Assembly (NCBI GenBank): GCA_965279125.1 | Contig: CBDIHL010000045.1 | Coordinates: 62,001-126,000, forward strand | DNA from: Dinoroseobacter sp965279125 | GTDB taxonomy: Bacteria > Pseudomonadota > Alphaproteobacteria > Rhodobacterales > Rhodobacteraceae | Direction: 5' to 3' | DNA length: 64,000 nucleotides | Part shown: positions 41,238 to 50,154 of the stretch, one piece after another | Position numbering within the stretch: the stretch's first letter is position 1 | How the letters are laid out: each line of letters opens with the position of its first letter | Program-made: the position numbers and the translations under genes | The notes under the pieces: generated by a model | Told to the model about the DNA's origin: nothing | Database searches by the model: none | What the model saw: the letters and a program-made list of their open reading frames with translations, nothing else

Positions 41238-41990
41238 CTACAACGTCAGGTTAGCCCCGTCTCGCAAGATCGCGCGCGCCGCTTCGGTGTCGTCGAGCCC
41301 GTCTTTGACATGCCGCGCGCCTGCGTGAAGTACGAAAGGTGCCAGCAGCTGAAACGGAGCCTTCGCGCCCTTTCTGGCTTGAAAGATCACGCGTTTTGCC
41401 GCCCGCCCGACCCTTGGTGCAAGCGGCAAGACCCTGGCCCCGCCAAGCCGTCCATCGAGCGAACGCATCAAATCCGGCAACCGCTCGGCGCTAAAAATCA
41501 GGCTGACACTGCCGCCGGGACGCACCCGCCGCGTCGCAGCATCGAGCCAATTTGCCAGTGGCAAGTTTTCGCGCATCGCGGCCTCTCGGCCTGCATTTTG
41601 CGCAACAGTCCCTCCGCCAGCCGGATAATAGGGCGGATTGCAGAGGACGTGATCGAAGCTCAACGCTCTCAGCGTGTCCGGCAGATCGCCCACGTCGGCC
41701 TCGATTACCTCCATCTGCAAGCCAGTCTCGGTACAATTCCGGCGGGCGAGGGCGGCAGTATTCGCATCAAGCTCCACCCCTGTCACACGCGCCTTGGTCC
41801 GATGCGCCACGCAAAGCCCGGCGGTGCCGACCCCGCAGCCCAGATCGAGAACCCTCTCACCAGCCTTTGCAGGCACACTGGCCGCCAAAAGAACCGCATC
41901 GGTCGACGCGCGAAATCCATCCAGCGGCTGCCACACATGCAGTGCGCCCCCCAGAAACCCGTCATGGCTGAGCCCGGTGTCCCCGCTCAT
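41238..41990 (-). CDS. tRNA1(Val) adenine-37 N6-methyltransferase-like (TrmN6 family)
   Basis: A 250-residue Rossmann methyltransferase with motif I VLDLGCGVGTAGLC and the N6-adenine/N5-glutamine signature NPPY (residue ~120), followed by the family's REAAMRENLPLANWLDAATRR. It fits YfiC/TrmN6, which methylates A37 of tRNA-Val, though substrate specificity in this group varies. It overlaps the DUF2007 gene by 4 bp, so they form one unit. Confidence 0.85.
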   Translation of the reverse strand: MSGDTGLSHDGFLGGALHVWQPLDGFRASTDAVLLAASVPAKAGERVLDLGCGVGTAGLCVAHRTKARVTGVELDANTAALARRNCTETGLQMEVIEADVGDLPDTLRALSFDHVLCNPPYYPAGGGTVAQNAGREAAMRENLPLANWLDAATRRVRPGGSVSLIFSAERLPDLMRSLDGRLGGARVLPLAPRVGRAAKRVIFQARKGAKAPFQLLAPFVLHAGARHVKDGLDDTEAARAILRDGANLTL

Positions 41991-42208
41991 GCCCGCTCCG
42001 GAACCTCGATCCCGTTGTCGCGCAGCACCGCACTTGCCTCGAAATGATCCTCGCGCCGCACCATCAGACGGCGCGGCAAAATGCCGATGCTGCCTTCAAG
42101 CGCACTCATGTGGACGTCCATTGCGAAGCATTCTATATCCTCACCTTGCAATAAGGCTTGGGCGAAGGCGATCACGGTGGGATCGTTGGTGCTGATAAGC
42201 TGTAACAT
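41987..42208 (-). CDS. DUF2007 putative signal-transducing protein
   Basis: A 73-residue protein with the DUF2007 core: LISTNDPTVIAFAQALLQGEDIECFAMD and RRLMVRREDHFEASAVLRD. The family is related to the PII/GlnK fold by some profiles; its function is unknown. It overlaps the next gene by ATGA and is transcribed divergently from the ispB-type gene. Confidence 0.85.
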   Translation of the reverse strand: MLQLISTNDPTVIAFAQALLQGEDIECFAMDVHMSALEGSIGILPRRLMVRREDHFEASAVLRDNGIEVPERA

Positions 42209-42263
42209 GACCTTGATCTAAGGGCAGGCGCACCCGCTTGTCGAGGCGACTGACAGGACCGTG

Positions 42264-43265
42264 ATGAGCTTGGACCACGCAGCAACAAAACCCCACGACC
42301 GTCTCGCCGCCGCCTTGGCGCAGGATCTGGACGCCGTGAACACCACGATCCGCGCACGGATGTCGAGTGAGCACGCCCCCCGCATCCCCGAGGTGACCGC
42401 GCATTTGATCGAGGCGGGTGGCAAGCGTTTGCGTCCGATGCTGACTTTGGCGAGCGCGCGGATGATGGGTTATGCGGGCGAGGATCACATCAAGCTGGCC
42501 GCGACGGTGGAGTTTATTCACACCGCGACGCTGCTGCACGACGACGTTGTTGATGAAAGCGGCCAGCGCCGTGGGCGTCCAACGGCGAACTTGCTGTGGG
42601 ATAACTCGTCGAGCGTTCTGGTGGGCGATTACCTTTTTGCACGCTCGTTTCAATTGATGGTTGAGACGGGGTCGTTGCGGGTGCTGGATATCCTCGCAAA
42701 CGCTGCCGCGACCATTGCGGAAGGCGAGGTCTTGCAACTGACCGCCGCCCGCAATCTGGCCACGACCGAGGACACTTATCGCCAAGTCGTGCGCGGCAAG
42801 ACGGCAGCGCTGTTTTCGGCGGCGACTGAGGTGGGCGGCGAGGTTGCCGGGGCCACGCCTGCGCAAATCAAGGCGCTATGGACCTATGGCGACGCGCTCG
42901 GCATTGCCTTTCAGATTGTGGATGACCTGCTCGATTTCGGCGGCGTTGGCGCTGTCATGGGCAAGAATACCGGCGATGATCTGCGCGAGGGCAAGCTGAC
43001 CCTGCCGGTGATCAAAGCTCTGGCGCAGGCGGATGAGACCGAGCGTGCGTTCTGGACCCGCGTGGTCGAGAAGGCCGATTATCGTGATGGCGATGTCGAG
43101 GAAGCGCAGCGCATCCTGACCAAGCATGGCGCGCTTGAGGCGACGCGCGCTGAGGCGATTGCGTGGACCGGGAAGGCGCGCGCGGCGCTTGCCGATCTGC
43201 CCGCGCATCCCTTGCGGGACATGCTCGATGATCTGGCGGATTACGTGGTGGCGCGGACGCTCTGA
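42264..43265 (+). CDS. ispB: Polyprenyl diphosphate synthase (IspB type)
   Basis: A 333-residue trans-isoprenyl diphosphate synthase with both DDxxD motifs, LLHDDVVDESGQRRG (first) and FQIVDDLLDF (second), and the GGKRLRPML lysine-arginine loop. It builds the all-trans C45-C50 tail for ubiquinone, used by UbiA at 15 kb. ATG 42264 is chosen; an in-frame GTG is one codon upstream. Its 3' end overlaps the convergent ispE gene by 25 bp. Confidence 0.92.
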   Translation: MSLDHAATKPHDRLAAALAQDLDAVNTTIRARMSSEHAPRIPEVTAHLIEAGGKRLRPMLTLASARMMGYAGEDHIKLAATVEFIHTATLLHDDVVDESGQRRGRPTANLLWDNSSSVLVGDYLFARSFQLMVETGSLRVLDILANAAATIAEGEVLQLTAARNLATTEDTYRQVVRGKTAALFSAATEVGGEVAGATPAQIKALWTYGDALGIAFQIVDDLLDFGGVGAVMGKNTGDDLREGKLTLPVIKALAQADETERAFWTRVVEKADYRDGDVEEAQRILTKHGALEATRAEAIAWTGKARAALADLPAHPLRDMLDDLADYVVARTL

Positions 43266-44092
43266 GCGTCTACTAAGACCGGGCCAGAAGCTGCCCACCA
43301 TCTTGGGTGCGCGACGCGGAAGGATGCGACGGCGACCTCTGCCTCGGCTGCCGTTTCATACAGCCCAAAGCACGTCGCCCCTGATCCCGACATTCTCGCC
43401 AAGAGGCATCCGTCGGTCGCGCGCAAGGCGGCAAGACCGTCTGCGATCTGTGGCAGGGCCTCAACGGCTGGGGCCTCCAGATCGTTGCGTTGGGCGGACA
43501 GCCAGTCGACGAAGCCGCTTGCGGGCACCGGATCGAGGCCGGGATTGTCGCGGGACCTCAGCCGTTTGAACACGTCCGGTGTCGCGACCCCGACGCGCGG
43601 ATTGGCGAGGACCATATGCAGGGGCGGTAGGCCTGAGACCGGGGTCAGAACGTCACCGATCCCTTCCATGCGCGTTGGCGCACCGACCATGCAGACAGGC
43701 AGGTCCGCGCCGAGCGGCAAGGTGGTCTGAGGCGATGGCTCGGGCATGTCCCAGAGCACGGACAAAGCGCGTAAAGTTGCGGAGGCATCCGAGGACCCTC
43801 CACCGATGCCGCTGGCGGGGGGCAATCTTTTTTCTAGGTGCAGCGTCGCCCCACGCGAGGGATCCAGCAGACGCGCGGCTTTCATCATCAGGTTGCTGGC
43901 ATCCACGGGAACGCCCTCGGCATTCGGACCGGACACGGTCATCGAGAGGCTCTCGGCGGTCCTTGCCGTTACCGTGTCCCCGATCTCGGCAAACACCACG
44001 AGGCTGTCCAATAGGTGATATCCATCCGCGCGCCGCCCAACAACGTGCAGGGCGAGGTTCACCTTTGCTGGGGCGAAGGCTGTGACGGTCAT
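43241..44092 (-). CDS. ispE: 4-diphosphocytidyl-2-C-methyl-D-erythritol kinase
   Basis: A 283-residue GHMP kinase with the IspE motifs: FAPAKVNLALHVVGRRADGYH near the N-terminus, the ATP loop KRLPPASGIGGGSSDASATL, and a C-terminal MSGSGATCFGLY. It phosphorylates CDP-ME in the MEP isoprenoid pathway. The C-terminal 8 codons lie in the overlap with ispB. The ATG at 44092 is preferred over a TTG two codons upstream. It follows the TPR gene by 15 bp. Confidence 0.93.
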   Translation of the reverse strand: MTVTAFAPAKVNLALHVVGRRADGYHLLDSLVVFAEIGDTVTARTAESLSMTVSGPNAEGVPVDASNLMMKAARLLDPSRGATLHLEKRLPPASGIGGGSSDASATLRALSVLWDMPEPSPQTTLPLGADLPVCMVGAPTRMEGIGDVLTPVSGLPPLHMVLANPRVGVATPDVFKRLRSRDNPGLDPVPASGFVDWLSAQRNDLEAPAVEALPQIADGLAALRATDGCLLARMSGSGATCFGLYETAAEAEVAVASFRVAHPRWWAASGPVLVDAQSVRATT

Positions 44093-44107
44093 GCCCAACG
44101 CCGATGA

Positions 44108-45823
44108 TTAGAGGTCAGTGCCAGCACTCGCAGCCTTCTCGGCGAGCGAGGGCGCGCCTTCTTCGTCGAGCACCACATCAAGGCCCACGTCGAGCTTGCG
44201 TTGAATGCGCTCTGGATCGGCTTCGCTGTTCTCGTCCTCGGGGTCCACGAAGGACAGGGCGCGGGACCACTGGAACTCCGCCTCGCGTTTGCGGCCAACG
44301 GCCCAGTAAACATCGCCCAGATGGTCGTTGATCACCGGATCGATCGGCAGCAGCGAGACGGCGCGTTCCATCGGGGCGACCGCTTCCTCAAACCGGCCGA
44401 GACGATAGAGGACCCAACCCAGCGAGTCGGTGATATAGCCGCTATCGGGTCGCGCTGCACTCGCCGTGCGGATCATCTCAAGCGCTTCATCAAGGTTCTC
44501 GCGCTTCTCCACGAGGCTGTAGCCGAGATAGTTCAGCACATTGGGCTGGTCTGGGTTCAGCTCCAGCGCCTTACGGAAATCAGCCTCGGCAGCGGGCCAA
44601 TCGTCGATCCGCTCATGAGCGATGCCGCGTGTGTAATAGACGAACCATTGGCCGGGTTCCTCGGTTGGGTAGAGGGAGATCGCGCGGTCGTAGGCTTCCG
44701 CCGCCGCCTCGAAGTCACTCATGCGGCGGTAAGTGTCGCCCAGCGTTGTATAGACCAGCGGCACACCGGGGCGCGTTTCGGACAGTTGGGTCAAAACCTC
44801 GATCGCGGCATCGGGCTTTTCGGCACGGTTGAGGGCTTCGGCGCGCCCGATCTCGGCTTTCATATAGGCGGCACTGTCGCGGGACACCTGATCATAGGAG
44901 CGCGTGGCCAGATCGAATTGCTCAAGCTCTTCAAGAAGCCGTGCGGTCAAGATCGATGCATCAGCATTGCCGGGGGCCAGATACTGTGCGAAGCGCGCAT
45001 AGAGCAGCGTAAAGCCGTCTGCCGCTTGACCGCGTAGGGCGAGGGCGACGGAATAAAACGCTTCGCCCATGCCATCTTGTGGGATGCGGATCATGTCGAA
45101 AGGCACGGCTTCACCTGCCGCAAGCGGTTCGTAGAAAACCGCGATCTCCGGGTCACTGAGGTCGAAGTTCTCGGCTAATGTTGCTGCTGCGGCTTCTGTT
45201 TCGCCCAACTGACCAAGGCTGATGGCAAGTGCCAAAACGCTTCGGCGGGTGCGCACGCCCGGGTTTTGTTCGTCACCGACCAGAAGGCGCACGGTTTCTT
45301 CGAAATTGCCGACATATGCGAAGGCGAGCGCCTTTTGGAACGTGCCAAAGCCGATATATTCTTCATTCTCGATAATCGCATCAAACGCGGCCATCGCGCG
45401 GTCCACATCGCCCACATCAAGCCAGCCCCATCCGGTCAGCAGCCCGTCGATCAGCGGGCCAATGCGCCCGGTCTCCGCCAGCTCGTCCAGCAACCGTATA
45501 TCCGCCCCGCTCTTCAGCGCATGGGCGGTCAGCACCATCAAGGCGATCTGGTTGGTGGGGTCCTGATCCAGCAGCACGCGCGCGATCGGTACGCTGTCGT
45601 CGATACGGCCCAGCCCGACATTGGCCAGAAGCGCGCTTTCGGCGAGTGACGCGTTGGCGCGATCTTGGGCGAGCGCGCGGCTGTAGAACTCGGCTGCCTC
45701 AGCGTAATCGTTGTTCATGATCGCTTGGCGGCCTGCCAGATAGGCACCAGACAACCCCTCGGCGGAGGACTGGACGGGCAGCAGAAGGCCCAGCGCAAGG
45801 CTGGCGGAGATCATCAAACGCAT
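44108..45823 (-). CDS. Secreted tetratricopeptide-repeat protein
   Basis: A 571-residue exported protein with a signal peptide (residues 1-21) and at least eight TPR-like repeats; clear ones include YAEAAEFYSRALAQDRAN, FEAAAEAYDRAISLYP, WPAAEADFRKALELNPDQ and FEEAVAPMERAVSLLPID. It should act as a periplasmic scaffold. It lies directly upstream of ispE on the same strand. Similar TPR-ispE pairs occur in Rhodobacteraceae; the reason is unknown. A hairpin separates it from etfD. Confidence 0.88.
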   Translation of the reverse strand: MRLMISASLALGLLLPVQSSAEGLSGAYLAGRQAIMNNDYAEAAEFYSRALAQDRANASLAESALLANVGLGRIDDSVPIARVLLDQDPTNQIALMVLTAHALKSGADIRLLDELAETGRIGPLIDGLLTGWGWLDVGDVDRAMAAFDAIIENEEYIGFGTFQKALAFAYVGNFEETVRLLVGDEQNPGVRTRRSVLALAISLGQLGETEAAAATLAENFDLSDPEIAVFYEPLAAGEAVPFDMIRIPQDGMGEAFYSVALALRGQAADGFTLLYARFAQYLAPGNADASILTARLLEELEQFDLATRSYDQVSRDSAAYMKAEIGRAEALNRAEKPDAAIEVLTQLSETRPGVPLVYTTLGDTYRRMSDFEAAAEAYDRAISLYPTEEPGQWFVYYTRGIAHERIDDWPAAEADFRKALELNPDQPNVLNYLGYSLVEKRENLDEALEMIRTASAARPDSGYITDSLGWVLYRLGRFEEAVAPMERAVSLLPIDPVINDHLGDVYWAVGRKREAEFQWSRALSFVDPEDENSEADPERIQRKLDVGLDVVLDEEGAPSLAEKAASAGTDL

Positions 45824-45888
45824 CGGGTCGCACTTTCCTTATGACGTTGGCCAGAGGCTAGTGCGCAGCGTTGGGTAAGACAATGGCA

Positions 45889-45910
45889 GGGGCGGCGCGA
45901 AGGCCGCCCC
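45889..45910. terminator. GC-rich hairpin between etfD and the TPR gene
   Basis: GGGGCGGC (45889-45896) pairs with GCCGCCCC (45903-45910) around a 6-nt loop. The following bases are not U-rich, so it may attenuate rather than end the etfD transcript. Confidence 0.5.
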
Positions 45911-45922
45911 ATGACGCATTGT

Positions 45923-47575
45923 TTACATATTGGGATAGTTTGGCCCGTCCCCGCCCTGCGGCGTGACCCAGGTGATGTTCTGGCTGGGGTCTTTGATATC
46001 GCAGGTCTTGCAGTGCACGCAGTTCTGGAAGTTGATCTGAAAGCGGGGATCTTTGCCCTCCTCATGGACCACCTCGTAGACGCCTGCGGGGCAATAGCGC
46101 TCGGCAGGCTCGGCGTATTTCGGCAGGTTGACCGAGATCGGGACGCTTGCGTCTTTCAGGTGCAAGTGCGCCGGCTGGCTTTCCTCGTGGTTGGTCATCG
46201 AGAACGACACGTTGGTCAGCCGGTCAAAGCTGAGCGTTCCGTCGGGCTTGGGATACTTGATCTCGTTCCACTTGCGCGCTTCGCCCGTCGCCTCGGCATC
46301 GGTGCGCCCGTGCTTGATGGTGCCGAACACGGATTTGCCAAACAGGTTGTTGGTCCACATATCGAACCCACCGAACGCCAGCGAGGCCAGCAGGCCCTTC
46401 TTCGACCAGATCGGCTTCACGTTGCGCACGTTCTTCAGGTCCTTGCCGACATCGCCCTCTTTCAACTCGGTGTCGTATTCCTCCAGCGTATCACTTGCGC
46501 GCCCGGCCTTGATCGCCGCCGCCGCAGCGTCAGCGGCGTGGATACCCGACAGCATCGCGTTGTGATTGCCCTTGATGCGCGGCACGTTGACGAGGCCCAC
46601 CGAGCAGCCCAGCAGCGCCCCACCGGGGAACGCGGCTTTGGGCATGGACTGGTAGCCCCCTTCGGAGATCGCGCGCGCGCCGTAGGCCACGCGTTTGCCG
46701 CCTTTCAGCAGCTCGGCGACCATAGGATGGTGCTTGAAGCGCTGGAATTCCATGTAAGGAAACAGATGCGGGTTTTCGTAGTTCAGATGTACGACGAAGC
46801 CGACATAGACCTGATTGTTGTCGAGATGGTAGATGAACGATCCGCCGCCCGCATTGTCGCCCAAAGGCCAGCCCATCGTGTGGGTGACGGTGCCCTCGCG
46901 GTGCTTTTCGGGATCAATCTCCCAGATTTCCTTCATGCCGAGGCCGAATTTCGGGGCGTCGGCATCCTTGTCCAGCTCGTATTTCGCGATCACCTCTTTG
47001 GACAGCGACCCGCGCACGCCTTCGGACAGGAACACGTATTTGCCGTGCAGCTCCATCCCCGGCTCGGTGCCTTCGCCGATGCTGCCATCCGCTTCCAGCC
47101 CGAAGACGCCGGCGACGACGCCTTTGACCTCGCCATTCTCGCCATAGACCAGTTCCGAGCACGCCATGCCCGGGAAAATCTCGACGCCCAGTTCCTCGGC
47201 CTGCTCAGCCATCCAGCGGCACACATTGCCCATGGAGACGATGTAGTTGCCGTGGTTGTTCATCAGGGGTGGCATGACGATGTTGGGGATGCGGATCTGG
47301 CCCGCTTCGCCGAGGAAGTAGAAGTTGTCCTTCTTGACGGGCACATTAATCGGCGCGCCTTTTTCCTCCCAATCGGGGATCAGCTGGTTCAGACCAACCG
47401 GATCGAGGACCGCGCCCGACAGGATATGCGCGCCCACTTCGGAGCCCTTTTCCAGCACAACCACGCTCAGGTCGGCGTCGATTTGCTTCAGCCGGATCGC
47501 GGCGCTTAGGCCAGCGGGGCCAGCGCCCACGATGACCACGTCATATTCCATCGATTCACGTTCGATCTGCGACAT
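45923..47575 (-). CDS. etfD: Electron transfer flavoprotein:ubiquinone oxidoreductase
   Basis: A 550-residue membrane-associated flavoprotein: N-terminal FAD motif VVIVGAGPAGLSAAIRL, central ubiquinone-binding hydrophobic region, and a C-terminal [4Fe-4S] domain with CPAGVYE, CVHCKTCDIKDP and NITWVTPQGGDGPNY. It passes electrons from reduced ETF to ubiquinone, linking acyl-CoA dehydrogenases (such as the one at 31-33 kb) to respiration. GGGGAAAG before the ATG supports the start. Confidence 0.95.
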   Translation of the reverse strand: MSQIERESMEYDVVIVGAGPAGLSAAIRLKQIDADLSVVVLEKGSEVGAHILSGAVLDPVGLNQLIPDWEEKGAPINVPVKKDNFYFLGEAGQIRIPNIVMPPLMNNHGNYIVSMGNVCRWMAEQAEELGVEIFPGMACSELVYGENGEVKGVVAGVFGLEADGSIGEGTEPGMELHGKYVFLSEGVRGSLSKEVIAKYELDKDADAPKFGLGMKEIWEIDPEKHREGTVTHTMGWPLGDNAGGGSFIYHLDNNQVYVGFVVHLNYENPHLFPYMEFQRFKHHPMVAELLKGGKRVAYGARAISEGGYQSMPKAAFPGGALLGCSVGLVNVPRIKGNHNAMLSGIHAADAAAAAIKAGRASDTLEEYDTELKEGDVGKDLKNVRNVKPIWSKKGLLASLAFGGFDMWTNNLFGKSVFGTIKHGRTDAEATGEARKWNEIKYPKPDGTLSFDRLTNVSFSMTNHEESQPAHLHLKDASVPISVNLPKYAEPAERYCPAGVYEVVHEEGKDPRFQINFQNCVHCKTCDIKDPSQNITWVTPQGGDGPNYPNM

Positions 47576-47630
47576 TATCTTTCCCCTCGATCTTGCTCGG
47601 AAACTGGCCTACCGGCATGCGTCGATTTGG

Positions 47631-48092
47631 TCAATCGCCCTCGGGCGCGTTGGCCTGAGACGGCGCGTCACCAAGCAAATAGCGCGGTCCGTTGCCCTTG
47701 GATGCGGCAGAATCGCCCGCATTCCACAGCGCGCAGGACGGCAGGCTGAGGCAGCCGCAGCCAATGCAGCCATCCAGATCGTCGCGCATCTTTTGCAAGG
47801 CGGCGATCCGGTCATCCAGATCGGTGCGAAACACATCCGCCATATTGCGCCAGTCTGCGGGCGTTGGCGTGCGCGATCCGGGCAGGGCGGTCAGCACCTC
47901 GCGAATCCGCGCCAGCGAAAAGCCAAAGCGCTGGGCAATCAGGATGAAGCTGAGGCGGCGGATATCGGCGCGGTGAAACCTGCGCTGGCCGCCTGCGTTA
48001 CGCTCGGGCGCGATCAGGCCTTCGGTTTCGTAGTATCTGATTGCGGACACTGAAAGCCCCGTGCGCGTTGCAAGTTGTCCAATGGAAAGCAT
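47631..48092 (-). CDS. soxR: Redox-sensing MerR-family regulator SoxR
   Basis: A 153-residue MerR protein with the N-terminal winged helix (LATRTGLSVSAIRYYETEGL), a dimerisation helix, and the SoxR [2Fe-2S] cluster motif C-x2-C-x-C-x5-C (Cys109, 112, 114, 120; CIGCGCLSLPSC). It responds to redox-cycling drugs. A SoxR box lies in the 82-bp divergent region and drives the VOC gene rather than a soxS gene, as is usual outside the enterics. Confidence 0.95.
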   Translation of the reverse strand: MLSIGQLATRTGLSVSAIRYYETEGLIAPERNAGGQRRFHRADIRRLSFILIAQRFGFSLARIREVLTALPGSRTPTPADWRNMADVFRTDLDDRIAALQKMRDDLDGCIGCGCLSLPSCALWNAGDSAASKGNGPRYLLGDAPSQANAPEGD

Positions 48093-48104
48093 GGCAGAAA
48101 TCCC

Positions 48105-48135
48105 TTGACCTAAAGTTAGGTTGAGGAATTATCAG
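48105..48135 (+). promoter_or_regulatory. SoxR-activated promoter with SoxR box
   Basis: -35 TTGACC (48105-48110) and -10 TATCAG (48130-48135) are 19 bp apart, the overlong spacing typical of MerR-family promoters. The box CCTAAAGTTAGGTTGAGG (48109-48126) matches the E. coli soxS box CCTCAAGTTAACTTGAGG at 15 of 18 positions and is in the same register. It faces the VOC gene at 48175. Confidence 0.8.
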
Positions 48136-48174
48136 ATGCGGGTCAACCACACCAGCGCCCGAACGGAGGCCTCT

Positions 48175-48558
48175 ATGACTGCCCAGCTAGAACACGCGAA
48201 CCTCACCGTTGCCGACCCCGATGCCACCGCCGCCTGGATGCAGGCTGCGTTCGGCTGGCATATCCGCTGGGAAGGCGAGACCCAGACCGGGCTGCGCGCG
48301 ATCCATGTCGGGACCGACCAAGGCTACCTCGCGCTGTTCGCCGCCGAGACGCCGAGCGTGCCAGCAACCGGGCGCTACAAGACCATTGGGGCGATGAACC
48401 ATCTGGGCGTTGTCGTCGAGGATCTGGATGCGACCGAGGCGAAGGTCCGCGAAGCAGGCTTCACCCCGCATCACCATGCCGATTACGAACCCGGTCGGCG
48501 TTTCTATTTCATGGACGATCTGGGGGTGGAGTACGAAGTGGTGAGCTACGGCGCGTAA
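48175..48558 (+). CDS. VOC-family (glyoxalase/bleomycin-resistance-type) protein, SoxR target
   Basis: A 127-residue vicinal-oxygen-chelate protein with one paired betaalphabetabetabeta unit: HANLTVADPDATAAWMQAAFGW at the N-terminus, MNHLGVVVEDLDATEAKVREAG in the second half, and a C-terminal FYFMDDLGVEYEVVSY with the metal-type glutamate. GGAGG 6 nt before the ATG at 48175 fixes the start. The SoxR-type promoter ahead of it indicates induction by redox-active compounds; it may bind or detoxify such molecules, which is inferred. Confidence 0.88.
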   Translation: MTAQLEHANLTVADPDATAAWMQAAFGWHIRWEGETQTGLRAIHVGTDQGYLALFAAETPSVPATGRYKTIGAMNHLGVVVEDLDATEAKVREAGFTPHHHADYEPGRRFYFMDDLGVEYEVVSYGA

Positions 48559-48631
48559 CGCCTCTTGCGTGGGAATTTGCCATGTCTATGTTAGGCGATT
48601 GTAATTTTGCCTGACCAAGAAGGCCCGTCCC

Positions 48632-49102
48632 ATGGACAAGATCCCCCTGACGCGCGCTGGCTACACCAAGCTGGATGCCGAACTCAAAGTGCTCAAATCC
48701 GAAGAGCGCCCTGCCGTGATCCGCGCGATTGCGGAGGCGCGCGAGCATGGCGATCTGTCTGAGAACGCTGAATATCACGCCGCGCGCGAAAAGCAGTCCT
48801 TTATCGAGGGGCGCGTCAAAGAGCTGGAATCGATCCTTGGACTGGCCGAGGTGATCGACCCGGCAAAGATGTCCGGTGCGGTGAAATTCGGCGCGACCGT
48901 TCACATCGTGGACGAGGACACCGACGAGGAAAAAACCTATCAGATCGTGGGCGAGCCTGAGGCTAATCTCGAGCTTGGCCTTCTGAACATGAAATCGCCT
49001 ATTGCGCGGGCGATGATTGGCAAGGAAGAAGGCGACAGCGTCGAGGTGCGAACCCCCGGCGGCACACGGTCCTACGAGATCTTGAGCATCGCGTATAAGT
49101 AA
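48632..49102 (+). CDS. greA: Transcription elongation factor GreA
   Basis: A 156-residue GreA: N-terminal coiled coil with the tip acidic residues in AREHGDLSENAEYHAARE, and the C-terminal FKBP-like domain with IDPAKMSG and SPIARAMIGKEEGD. It rescues backtracked RNA polymerase by stimulating transcript cleavage. It stands alone between the VOC gene and a membrane-protein gene. Confidence 0.95.
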   Translation: MDKIPLTRAGYTKLDAELKVLKSEERPAVIRAIAEAREHGDLSENAEYHAAREKQSFIEGRVKELESILGLAEVIDPAKMSGAVKFGATVHIVDEDTDEEKTYQIVGEPEANLELGLLNMKSPIARAMIGKEEGDSVEVRTPGGTRSYEILSIAYK

Positions 49103-49119
49103 CCCCTGCAAGGCCACGG

Positions 49120-50154
49120 ATGTCAGAGCAAACCCCCGAGCGTCGGCCCGCAGCGCCCACGCTCACCAAACCCAGTTCCCAGCGTGTCACGCCCGTCGAG
49201 TTTATTGCGGGCGCGCTTAGTGTGGTGTGGCTGGTGGGTGTCGGGATCGCGTTTTTGGGGTTGGGCGTCGCCAATCCCGGACCTGACGGGCAGCCGATCG
49301 ATTTTGTTATGCTCATGCTCGCCGTGTTCATGCCGATCGCGTTGATCTGGGTCGCCGCCGCCGTGGCTCGCACCGCGCGGGTGATGAAGGAAGAAGCCAC
49401 GCGCCTGCAATCGGCCATCACTGCGATGCGCTTTGCGTATATCGAGCAGGCTCAGTCTGGCGTCAGCGGCGGCGCAAAGCCGGGGATCGAGCGGAAACTC
49501 GACGAGATAGCCCAAGCTCAGCGACAGACTGAGGCGGCCGTCGTGCAATTCACCTCGCGTCGGGATCCATCGGTCTCTGAGAGAAAGCCGGCCCTTGCAA
49601 AGGACGTGGCTGAGACCGCGATGACGTTGGAGGACGGTCAACCCGCTTTGGCCCTCGGCACCCCGAGCGAGGCGCTGAGCGAGCCGATCACGATTGCCGA
49701 TTTCGTGAAGGCCGCGAATTTTCCCGAGACGGCTGAAGACAAAGACGGGTTCCGCGCGCTGCGCTTGGCGCTTGAGGATCGCGAGGCATCGAAATTGATC
49801 CGCTCGGCCCAAGATATCCTGACGCTGCTTAGCCAAGACGGCATCTATATGGACGACCTGCGCCCCGACCGTACCAAGCCCGACCTGTGGCGTCGGTTTG
49901 CCGCCGGAGAGCGCGGCGGTCCGATTGCGGCATTGGGCGGGATCCGGGATCGCTCGTGTTTGGCGCTAACTTCGGCGCGGATGCGCTCGGACCCGGTGTT
50001 TCGCGACACTGCGCACCATTACCTGCGCCAGTTCGACCGCACCTTGATCGGGTTCGAGGAGACCGCCAGCGACGCCGAGTTGGCTGAGTTCGCGGATACA
50101 CGCTCGGCCCGCGCGTTTATGCTGCTGGGGCGGGTGACGGGGATGTTTGATTAA
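49120..50154 (+). CDS. Conserved hypothetical membrane protein
   Basis: A 344-residue protein with a short charged N-terminus, two transmembrane helices (about residues 28-52 and 60-86), a coiled-coil-prone stretch around 90-150, and a soluble C-terminal ~180 residues with the conserved-looking SLSQDGIYMDDLRPDR-like segment (TLLSQDGIYMDDLRPDRTKP). It follows greA by 17 bp. I do not recognise a named family; the layout recalls scaffold proteins of the cell envelope. Confidence 0.78.
   Translation: MSEQTPERRPAAPTLTKPSSQRVTPVEFIAGALSVVWLVGVGIAFLGLGVANPGPDGQPIDFVMLMLAVFMPIALIWVAAAVARTARVMKEEATRLQSAITAMRFAYIEQAQSGVSGGAKPGIERKLDEIAQAQRQTEAAVVQFTSRRDPSVSERKPALAKDVAETAMTLEDGQPALALGTPSEALSEPITIADFVKAANFPETAEDKDGFRALRLALEDREASKLIRSAQDILTLLSQDGIYMDDLRPDRTKPDLWRRFAAGERGGPIAALGGIRDRSCLALTSARMRSDPVFRDTAHHYLRQFDRTLIGFEETASDAELAEFADTRSARAFMLLGRVTGMFD

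Noticed and set aside
45911..47509. 532-codon open frame on the + strand opposite etfD
   Set aside because: The - strand encodes a full ETF:ubiquinone oxidoreductase with an Fe-S domain; the + frame is compositional.
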